7,474 nt of DNA from JBDKTK01 sp039680225 (GTDB lineage Bacteria; Desulfobacterota; Syntrophia; Syntrophales; UBA4778), in contig JBDKTK010000087.1 in assembly GCA_039680225.1 (NCBI GenBank), forward strand, positions 1 through 7,474, written 5' to 3'. Within the stretch, counting starts at the first letter, position 1; every line of letters begins with the position of its first letter. Shown here one piece after another: positions 1 to 6,170 of this stretch. Below the pieces are notes generated by a model that saw only the letters and a list, made by a program, of their open reading frames with translations, was not told the origin of the DNA and searched no databases. The position numbers and the translations under genes are program-made.

Positions 1-1
1 A

Positions 2-1306
2 GGCGACGTCTTAAAAGCGGAAACGTATATGCCTGAAATTGGAAGATATCTTTCAATGACGGCGGTAAGGCTGCGGGATTCGGAAGGCAACACCGTCGGC
101 GCCATCCAGTCCATCCGCGACGTAACCGAACGCAGGCTGCTGGAGTCCCGCCTGATCCAGGCCCAGAAAATGGAAGCAATCGGAACGCTTGCCGGTGGAA
201 TTGCCCATGACTTTAACAATATCCTCTCCGTTATGATCGGCTATACGGAGATTGCCGGGAGCAAGCTGGCGGGCAGCGATGCGGCAAACCTGCTTCAAAA
301 CGTGCTCAGGGCCGGGGACCGCGCGAAAAGCCTCATAAACCAGATTCTCACCTTCAGCCGCAGGGCGGACCAGAAGAAAAGGCCTGTCGATTTCAGCATA
401 ATAGCCAAGGAAGTCCTCAAGCTCCTGCGCCCGACAATCCCCTCCACAATTGAGATCCAGCAGGAAATTGATTCCACTCTGCACGTCATGGCCGACCCGA
501 CGCAGATCCACCAGGTATTGATGAACCTGTGCACAAACGCCGCCCACGCCATGCGGGAAAAAGGCGGTGTGCTCGGGATATTCCTCCACGACTGCATTGT
601 CCCGGAAAATGCAAATATCAGCGCAGACCTGGTCCCGGGGCCTTACGTAAAGCTTACCGTCTTCGACACGGGCGCGGGGATCAGGCCGGCGGACCTTGAC
701 AGGATATTCGATCCGTTTTTTACAACCAAGCAGAAAGGCGAAGGGACCGGACTCGGGCTTTCGGTGATCTATGGGATAGTAAAGGAGTGCAAAGGCGCCA
801 TAGTGGTCCACAGCATGCCGGGCGAGGGCTCAAGTTTTGAAGTATACATCCCCGGCATCGGAGAGGGTGTCAAGGATATTGCGGAACAGGCCGTGTCGGT
901 CCCGAGGGGCAGCGAACGCGTTCTCTTTGTGGATGACGAGCCTGATGTTGCCCGTATGGCCGGGGAAATGATAGAGATACTGGGATATTCGATTTCAACT
1001 GAAACCAGCAGCCTGTCAGCCCTGGAGGCCTTCCGGGCAGACCCCTTGCGGTTTGATGTTGTAATCACAGACATGACCATGCCGGTAATGACCGGAAAGG
1101 ACCTCGCGGCTGAACTTCTCAAGATACGCCCGGAAATCCCGATCATCATGTGCACGGGCTACAGCGAAACCATTTCAGAGCAGGAGGCGAAGCAGATGGG
1201 AATCGGCGAATTCCTCATGAAGCCGGTATCGATGCGGAAAATGGCCGAGGCAATCAGGAAGGTCCTGGGACGCGCGCCGATAGAGGCTCCTGAACGACGC
1301 GCATAG
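2..1306 (+). CDS. Hybrid sensor histidine kinase (PAS end-HisKA-HATPase-REC), 5' partial
   Basis: This is the C-terminal part of a hybrid histidine kinase. The reading frame is open to the left edge, and the residues before the first ATG (position 29) belong to a PAS/PAC domain ending in RDVTERR, so that ATG is internal rather than the start. Numbering from it, the HisKA H-box is GGIAHDFNN with phospho-acceptor His60 (codon 206-208). The ATPase domain follows, with N-box Asn170, G1 box DTGAGI (213-218), F-box DPFFTTK and G2 box GEGTGLGLS (237-245). A receiver runs from about 297 to 412, with acidic pair Asp302/Asp303, phospho-acceptor Asp348 (codon 1070-1072), Thr376 and Lys398. All catalytic residues are present. 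No transmembrane segment or DNA-binding domain is seen in this part. The C-terminal receiver probably modulates the kinase or passes phosphate on to a histidine phosphotransfer partner (family knowledge). The signal it senses lies outside the window. The stop is TAG at 1304-1306. Confidence 0.93.
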   Translation, partial: GDVLKAETYMPEIGRYLSMTAVRLRDSEGNTVGAIQSIRDVTERRLLESRLIQAQKMEAIGTLAGGIAHDFNNILSVMIGYTEIAGSKLAGSDAANLLQNVLRAGDRAKSLINQILTFSRRADQKKRPVDFSIIAKEVLKLLRPTIPSTIEIQQEIDSTLHVMADPTQIHQVLMNLCTNAAHAMREKGGVLGIFLHDCIVPENANISADLVPGPYVKLTVFDTGAGIRPADLDRIFDPFFTTKQKGEGTGLGLSVIYGIVKECKGAIVVHSMPGEGSSFEVYIPGIGEGVKDIAEQAVSVPRGSERVLFVDDEPDVARMAGEMIEILGYSISTETSSLSALEAFRADPLRFDVVITDMTMPVMTGKDLAAELLKIRPEIPIIMCTGYSETISEQEAKQMGIGEFLMKPVSMRKMAEAIRKVLGRAPIEAPERRA

Positions 1307-1550
1307 CCGCCCTTGGAGGGCCCGCGCCTGCATGCCGCGCAGCGAACCTCGTCTCTCTTGCATCTCCTCCGATTTCCTCCCTTACCGGCCCGAAAACCCG
1401 GCTTGCTACTTTTCTAATTGACATACAAAACAGTCATGCTCTATTGTCCCGTGAAAACTAATTGTTTTTTCCTGAAGATGTGCGTGGAAATTTGAGTTGC
1501 GCTGGATGGAATGGACCGGGACACTTCCCTGATAAACACGGCAGAATCTG
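1307..1550. other. Intergenic region holding the sensor-kinase promoter and leader
   Basis: This 244-bp gap separates the hybrid kinase from the membrane sensor kinase. Just after the stop there is a small hairpin, GCCCT (1309-1313) with AGGGC (1317-1321) around a 3-nt loop, but no T-run follows it, so it is not a convincing terminator. The right half holds the promoter described separately and a leader of about 100 nt. No convincing protein-coding gene is seen here. Very short ORFs in the leader are treated under findings. Confidence 0.6.
1418..1447 (+). promoter_or_regulatory. Probable sigma70-type promoter for the sensor kinase operon
   Basis: A perfect -35 hexamer TTGACA lies at 1418-1423. 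After an 18-bp spacer comes TATTGT at 1442-1447, matching the -10 consensus at 4 of 6 positions. Transcription would start near 1454, giving a leader of about 100 nt before the ATG at 1551. An AT-rich inverted repeat, AAAAC (1454-1458) with GTTTT (1464-1468), overlaps the predicted start and could be incidental. The position fits a promoter for the kinase and regulator pair. No experimental data are visible; this is a motif match. Confidence 0.5.
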
Positions 1551-4370
1551 ATGCAGGAAAACAAATTTAGCCCCCTCACCTGGAAGATTGCCGCACTCAC
1601 AATACTGGTCATATTCGTATTGCTGGGATACTTCCTCTACGAAAGAGAAAAGGGCAAGGCCATACTGAGCACCAGCGAGGAACTGGCCAATATCTGCGAA
1701 TTCAAAGCGCATGAAGTTGCGGTCTGGCGCAAGGAACTGCTGATGTCCGCCAGGGAGTTCCAGAGAGACTCCATCGTTGCCAACCGGTCCAAAACCGCGA
1801 AAGATTTTGAAACTTTTCTGAAGACCCGCCAAGCATACTATAAATATCAGAATATTATCGCTGTGGACCGGAACTTCGCAGTCAGGGCCCGCCTGGACGA
1901 TGCTTTTGATCTGAGCTATGATGAAGCGCAGTCCCTGGCCCAGAAGGCGCTTACAACAGGAAATATCCTCCTCTCCGATATACATATAGAAAAAATCCAA
2001 AGATCACATGTTCTGGACATTTTCGTCCCCATCCCTGAAGGCGGCATCCCTTCCGGCGTCCTCATCCTGCGCTGCAATGCCGATGATTTTCTGAATAACC
2101 TTTCCCGGAAATTCCCCAGGCCGAGCGAAACGGCGGAAGCCATGCTGGTCCGGAAAGTAGGCGGTTCTGTAGTTTACATGAGCGACCAGAGGTTCAAAAA
2201 GGACACGTCCGGGGATTCTCAGTATTCCAATGACAAAAAGTCCCTGGAGTCGCTGACTTTCAAGGTGGGAAAGGGTTTTGTTGAGGCATTCGATTACCGC
2301 CAGGAGGATGTGCTTGCTTATATTCAGGCCATACCGAATTCCGAGTGGTACCTGATCGCAAAAATAGATTCGAGCGAGGTGTCCTGGTCGGTCCGGAAGA
2401 CTTTTTTCCAGGTCATCGCAATTTTCGGCCTGCTCCTGGTCCTGGCCGGGCTTTCAGCCGGCTACGTCTGGCGCAATCAGCAGACGACATTCTTCAAAAA
2501 GCAATATGAATCGGAAATGGAGAGGGAGGCCCTGGCAAAGCATTTCGAATACCTGACCAGGAATGCCAACGACATTATCCTGATGATGGATGAGAACTGG
2601 AAGATAGTCGAGTCGAATGACCGGGCCATTCAGATATATCAATATTCCCGGCGGGAGCTACTCAATATGGGCTTCGGCGATTTAAGCGCGGACGACTCCG
2701 TTGATCTGACGTCTCTGATGCGCCAGCTCGTCAAGAGAGACGGCCAGATGTATGAAACCGTTCACAGGTGCAAAAGCCGGTCTCTTTTGCCGGTCGAAAT
2801 CAGCGCCAGGGCCATAATGGTCAAGAACAAGGTTTTCATCCAGGCGATCATCAGGGATATCACACAGCGCAAGCAGACGGAAACGGAACTGCGGAATTCC
2901 GAGATCCGCTACCGGAGCCTGTTCGAATCGGCCCGGGACGGGATAATCATCGTCGACGCCGACCGGAGGGAAATCCTGAATGTAAACCTGTCCCTCATCA
3001 AGATGCTGGGCTATCCCCGGGAAGAATATCTGTGGAAAGACATCACCGAAGTAACGCCGTTCAAGTCCCTGAGCGAACTGATGTTGCGGGAGATGAATAA
3101 AGAAGAGTACATCCGCTCGGCGGTCCTGCCCGTTGAAACCAGGGAGGGCGGGCACCTGGACCTGGAGCTTATCAGCAACATCTATTACGCGAACAACAGG
3201 AGAATGGTCCAATTCAATTTCCGCGATATCACCGAACGGAAAAAAGCGGAGCAGCTTTTATTTGAAAGCGAGAAGAAATACAGGGAAATGGTTAATTTCC
3301 TGCCGATACCTATCCTGGAAACGGACGTTGCGGGCACTCTCATATCAGCCAACAACAGCTTCCATGACTATTTCGGAAGAGGGAAGGACAACGGCAAACT
3401 CAACATCCACGAGCTTATCCTTGACGCTGATAAAGAGAGGGCCGACGAGGACATAAAAAGGATACTTTGCGGAGACAACCTGGGAGCCTCGGAATATTTT
3501 CTGGTCAAAAAAGACGGCAGTTCGTTTCCCGCCCTTATCTTTACGAACCGGATATCCAGCTCGGATGAGATAGTGGGCATGAGGGGGGCCATCCTGGATG
3601 TTACCGAAATCAAGCAGGCCGAGGAGAAATTAAAGCTGATGCTTAAGGAGCTGAAGGATTCCAAAGACATGCTGATCCAGTCGGAGAAGCTTGCCGCGAT
3701 CGGCACGCTGTCCGCCGGCGTGGCCCACGAGGTCCTCAATCCCCTCAACATCATCAACATGCGCCTGCAGATGCTTGAATTGACTGAAACCCTGTCGAAC
3801 AAGGCAAAGGAATCGTACAAAATCATCAAATCGCAAATCGAGCGCATCTCGAAAATCCTCAAGAACCTGAGCCAGTTTTCCCGCATAACAGAAAAGCAGA
3901 TGGCCAAGGCCGATCTCAAGGAAGTGATTGAATACGTCAACTCGCTGATCATGCCCAGGCTTAAACTGGAAAAAATCCTCTTTGATTTCCAATACGAGGA
4001 AGGGATTCCGCCCGTTGTCTTTGACAAGTTCCGGATAGAGCAGGTCTTCCTCAACATCTTCAACAACGCAATCGACGCGATGGGCAAAGCTGAAAAAAAG
4101 TGCCTGCGGATCAGCGCTTCCCTTGAAAAATGCGACGGGGCGGAAAAAGTCCTAATCCGCTTCTCCGATACCGGCTCGGGGTTAAAGCCGGAAAACATGA
4201 GCAGGATGTTCGAGCCGTTTTTTACCACCAAGGAAACGGGAAAGGGGACGGGGCTCGGGCTTTCAATCTGCTATGGAATCATAACAGACCATAACGGAAG
4301 GATATGGGCCGACAACAATGAAGACGGCGGTGCATCATTCTTTATCGAACTGCCGGTGAGCAATGAATGA
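1551..4370 (+). CDS. Membrane sensor histidine kinase with extracytoplasmic domain and three PAS domains
   Basis: This complete 939-residue sensor kinase has a short cytoplasmic N-terminus, then TM1 at about 12-29. A large extracytoplasmic domain of about 250 residues (about 31-283) follows, and its helix-rich start and length resemble Cache-type sensors (tentative). TM2 is at about 284-306. Three PAS domains follow at about 333-440, 450-563 and 573-687; the first two end in RDITQRK and RDITERK and the third in DVTEIK. A coiled linker leads to HisKA, with H-box HEVLNPL and phospho-acceptor His726 (codon 3726-3728). The HATPase domain has N-box Asn839, G1 DTGSGL (873-878), F-box FEPFF and G2 GKGTGLGLS (897-905). 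There is no attached receiver. The start at 1551 is the only reasonable one: an in-frame TAA lies at 1533-1535, and the next Met (residue 65) is past TM1. However, no clear Shine-Dalgarno precedes it. The kinase most likely phosphorylates the REC-HD-GYP protein encoded 30 bp downstream. Confidence 0.95.
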   Translation: MQENKFSPLTWKIAALTILVIFVLLGYFLYEREKGKAILSTSEELANICEFKAHEVAVWRKELLMSAREFQRDSIVANRSKTAKDFETFLKTRQAYYKYQNIIAVDRNFAVRARLDDAFDLSYDEAQSLAQKALTTGNILLSDIHIEKIQRSHVLDIFVPIPEGGIPSGVLILRCNADDFLNNLSRKFPRPSETAEAMLVRKVGGSVVYMSDQRFKKDTSGDSQYSNDKKSLESLTFKVGKGFVEAFDYRQEDVLAYIQAIPNSEWYLIAKIDSSEVSWSVRKTFFQVIAIFGLLLVLAGLSAGYVWRNQQTTFFKKQYESEMEREALAKHFEYLTRNANDIILMMDENWKIVESNDRAIQIYQYSRRELLNMGFGDLSADDSVDLTSLMRQLVKRDGQMYETVHRCKSRSLLPVEISARAIMVKNKVFIQAIIRDITQRKQTETELRNSEIRYRSLFESARDGIIIVDADRREILNVNLSLIKMLGYPREEYLWKDITEVTPFKSLSELMLREMNKEEYIRSAVLPVETREGGHLDLELISNIYYANNRRMVQFNFRDITERKKAEQLLFESEKKYREMVNFLPIPILETDVAGTLISANNSFHDYFGRGKDNGKLNIHELILDADKERADEDIKRILCGDNLGASEYFLVKKDGSSFPALIFTNRISSSDEIVGMRGAILDVTEIKQAEEKLKLMLKELKDSKDMLIQSEKLAAIGTLSAGVAHEVLNPLNIINMRLQMLELTETLSNKAKESYKIIKSQIERISKILKNLSQFSRITEKQMAKADLKEVIEYVNSLIMPRLKLEKILFDFQYEEGIPPVVFDKFRIEQVFLNIFNNAIDAMGKAEKKCLRISASLEKCDGAEKVLIRFSDTGSGLKPENMSRMFEPFFTTKETGKGTGLGLSICYGIITDHNGRIWADNNEDGGASFFIELPVSNE

Positions 4371-4380
4371 ACATCTTGTT

Positions 4381-4390
4381 GAGAGAGAGG
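4381..4390 (+). promoter_or_regulatory. Ribosome binding site of the REC-HD-GYP gene
   Basis: The purine run GAGAGAGAGG lies in the 30-bp gap after the kinase stop, with 10 nt between it and the ATG at 4401. It supports that start and suggests the regulator is translated independently from a transcript shared with the kinase. Confidence 0.65.
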
Positions 4391-4400
4391 GTTTCCTGTA

Positions 4401-5378
4401 ATGCCAAAGATCCTGGTTGTAGACGACGAGCATGAAATCTGCAGTATTCTGGACGAGTATTTCACCTTCAGGAATTTTGAGGTCTTTACGGCCCAGGACG
4501 GCCTGGCGGCGATCGGGAAAGTGAAAGAGGACAAGCCGCATGTTGTGCTGCTTGATATTTCAATGCCCGTGATGGGGGGCATAGAGACCCTTATTGAAAT
4601 CAGGAAAATCGACCCGTTCATCGGGGTCATTATGGTCTCCGCCATAACGGACGAGGGCATGATCAAAAAGGCCCTGGACCTGGGGGCGAGCGATTACATT
4701 ACAAAGCCTATCGACCTCGTCAATATTGAAAGCTCCGTGATGAAAAAGATCGCCGCTATCCTCAGGAAAGCGGAAGACGATCTGAGGCAGAGCAATGATA
4801 ACCTGCGCAAAACCCTTGACGCCGTCATTACGGCCATGGCTCGGATTGTCGAAAACAGGGACCCGTACACATCAGGGCACCAGGAAAAGGTCGCCAGGCT
4901 TTCCGAAGCTATTGCCCTGGAACTGGGCCTGCCGGCGGAACGGGTCTACAATATCAAAATGGCCGCCCTTATCCACGATCTGGGAAAAGTGTGCATACCG
5001 GCCGAGATCCTTTCCAAACCCGGCAACTTCAGCGAGTTGGAATACACTATGGTCAAGAGCCACTCGATGCTCGGCTACGATATTCTGAAAGACATCGACT
5101 TCCCCCAGCCCGTGGCTGAATTTGTGCTTCAGCATCACGAGCGGCTGGACGGGTCCGGTTATCCCAACCAGAAAAAGGGCGATGAAATATTCCTGGAAGC
5201 AAGGATCATTGCCGTTGCCGACACCGTGGACGCGATGTCGTCACACCGGCCGTACAGGCCTTCCCAGGGCATGCAGGCGGCCCTCGAAGAAATCGTCCAA
5301 AAGAGAGGCAGGTCCTTTGACCCCGATGTAGTCGACGCGTGCTGCAGATTGATCATGCAAAAAGGATTTGAATTTTAA
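4401..5378 (+). CDS. Response regulator with HD-GYP domain (predicted c-di-GMP phosphodiesterase)
   Basis: This 325-residue cytoplasmic response regulator has the RpfG-like layout. The receiver spans about 3-115, with acidic pair Asp8/Asp9, phospho-acceptor Asp52 in LLDISMP, Ser80 at the Thr/Ser switch position and Lys102 in TKP. A charged helical linker (about 118-138) joins it to an HD-GYP domain (about 140-325). The HD-GYP signatures are complete: GH at 159-160, HDLGK at 192-196, His221, HHERLDGSGYP at 245-255, Asp274 and HRPYRP at 282-287. Family knowledge says such domains hydrolyse cyclic di-GMP, to pGpG or GMP, at a metal centre; with every expected motif present, an active enzyme is likely. 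The gene starts 30 bp after the sensor kinase on the same strand, so the two look like an operon and a cognate pair. Phosphorylation would be expected to adjust phosphodiesterase activity, but the direction of the effect cannot be read from sequence. Confidence 0.95.
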   Translation: MPKILVVDDEHEICSILDEYFTFRNFEVFTAQDGLAAIGKVKEDKPHVVLLDISMPVMGGIETLIEIRKIDPFIGVIMVSAITDEGMIKKALDLGASDYITKPIDLVNIESSVMKKIAAILRKAEDDLRQSNDNLRKTLDAVITAMARIVENRDPYTSGHQEKVARLSEAIALELGLPAERVYNIKMAALIHDLGKVCIPAEILSKPGNFSELEYTMVKSHSMLGYDILKDIDFPQPVAEFVLQHHERLDGSGYPNQKKGDEIFLEARIIAVADTVDAMSSHRPYRPSQGMQAALEEIVQKRGRSFDPDVVDACCRLIMQKGFEF

Positions 5379-5424
5379 AAAGGCCCTCCGCAAAATACAA
5401 ACGTCGGGCCGCTTCGGACTTTTA

Positions 5425-5430
5425 TAGGGG
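5425..5430 (+). promoter_or_regulatory. Ribosome binding site that supports the TTG start of the LysE-type gene
   Basis: TAGGGG at 5425-5430, part of AGGGGA, sits 7 nt before the TTG at 5438. This is good Shine-Dalgarno spacing and is the main reason to accept TTG as the start codon. Confidence 0.6.
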
Positions 5431-5437
5431 ATAATTT

Positions 5438-6064
5438 TTGTCACTTGAACTCTGGCTTGCGTTTGTCGCGGCAGCGGCAATTTTGCTTGTTATACCCGGC
5501 CCGACGATCCTCACTGTCATCAGCTATTCCGTTGCGCACGGCCGGCGCGCCGCTTTCCCGCTCGTCGCCGCCGTCGTGCTGGGCGATTCAACGGCCCTGG
5601 CCTTGTCCATTCTCGGCCTGGGGGCTCTCCTGGCCGCCTCGGCTTTCTGGTTTTCCCTTGTAAAATGGACGGGCGGGCTGTACCTGCTCTACCTCGGCAT
5701 GAAGCTCCTCCGGGCGGAACGCTCTCCGCTCGAGAATGCGGGCCCCGCAGGGCCGGGCTCCCGCCGGGGGCTGTTCCTGAATACTTACCTGGTCACGGCG
5801 CTCAATCCCAAAGGCATTGTTTTTTTCGTGGCGTTCCTTCCGCAGTTCATCAACCCCGATAAAGATGCGGCCCTGCAGATATGGGGCCTCGCAGTCACCT
5901 TTGTCGTGATGGCCATGATCAATGCGGGACTTTATGCCGTATTTGCCGCTGCCGCGAGGAGATTGCTGGAATCGCCGCAGGCCCGGAAGCGATTTAATTT
6001 CGCGGGAGGATCACTGCTCGCGGCCGCCGGTTTATGGGCATTGCTGGCCAGGCGCCCCGCATGA
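5438..6064 (+). CDS. LysE/RhtB family amino-acid (or small metabolite) exporter
   Basis: This 208-residue, strongly hydrophobic inner-membrane protein has the length and layout of the LysE/RhtB translocators. An N-terminal helix leads into the family hallmark PGPT (residues 20-23; usually PGP followed by Asn or Thr). The glycine-rich second and third helices come next, then KWTGGLYLLYLGMKLLRA (76-93). A polar, Pro/Gly-rich cytoplasmic loop spans about 94-110, followed by LNTYLVTALNPKGIVFF (113-130), another typical family block, and two further helices. Family members export amino acids such as lysine, threonine or homoserine, driven by the proton gradient; the substrate here cannot be told. 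The start is TTG, backed by AGGGG at good spacing and by an N-terminus of normal length for the family. The gene lies 59 bp after the REC-HD-GYP gene on the same strand, so read-through is possible, but there is no clear functional link. A strong terminator follows. Confidence 0.93.
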   Translation: MSLELWLAFVAAAAILLVIPGPTILTVISYSVAHGRRAAFPLVAAVVLGDSTALALSILGLGALLAASAFWFSLVKWTGGLYLLYLGMKLLRAERSPLENAGPAGPGSRRGLFLNTYLVTALNPKGIVFFVAFLPQFINPDKDAALQIWGLAVTFVVMAMINAGLYAVFAAAARRLLESPQARKRFNFAGGSLLAAAGLWALLARRPA

Positions 6065-6077
6065 AGAGCATATAAAG

Positions 6078-6110
6078 AAGGGGCCGCCCGATGCCGGCCG
6101 GCCCCTTTTC
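6078..6110. terminator. Rho-independent terminator between convergent genes, probably bidirectional
   Basis: A perfect 9-bp stem is formed by AAGGGGCCG (6078-6086) and CGGCCCCTT (6099-6107) around a 12-nt loop, and on the plus strand it runs into TTTTC. It lies 13 bp after the stop of the LysE-type gene. On the minus strand the stem is followed by CTTTATA, so it may also stop transcripts of the convergent lipoprotein gene, which ends at 6171. The rest of the gap to 6170 shows nothing else. Confidence 0.85.
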
Positions 6111-6170
6111 TCATTTCAAAACCAATTCACCTTTGTTCGCGACATCACCTGTGAATCAACATTGCTCCCC

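Noticed and set aside
53..811. Long open frame (252 codons) on the minus strand opposite the hybrid kinase
   Set aside because: It lies wholly antisense to a kinase with all motifs intact, and its translation shows no recognisable domain. Antisense open frames are common in GC-rich coding DNA.
1309..1321. Hairpin GCCCT/AGGGC right after the hybrid-kinase stop, as a terminator
   Set aside because: The stem is 5 bp with no T-rich tract; GC-rich sequence follows.
2768..3456. Two shifted plus-strand frames (2768-3100 and 3133-3456) inside the sensor kinase, considered as signs of a frameshift
   Set aside because: The main frame stays open and keeps PAS-like sequence throughout, so these are alternative-frame shadows and not evidence of breakage.
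3368..4231. 287-codon minus-strand open frame opposite the sensor-kinase core
   Set aside because: It is antisense to the conserved PAS3, HisKA and HATPase region. Its Ser/Arg/Leu-rich composition is typical of a shadow frame.
5382..5410. Possible terminator after the HD-GYP gene: GGCCC (5382-5386) with GGGCC (5406-5410)
   Set aside because: The stem is only 5 bp, with a 19-nt loop, and is followed by GCTTCGG instead of a T-run. It is too weak to call.
5407..5436. Promoter for the exporter using GATAAT near 5430
   Set aside because: No acceptable -35 hexamer lies at normal spacing (the region is GGGCCG-like), and the element overlaps the Shine-Dalgarno.
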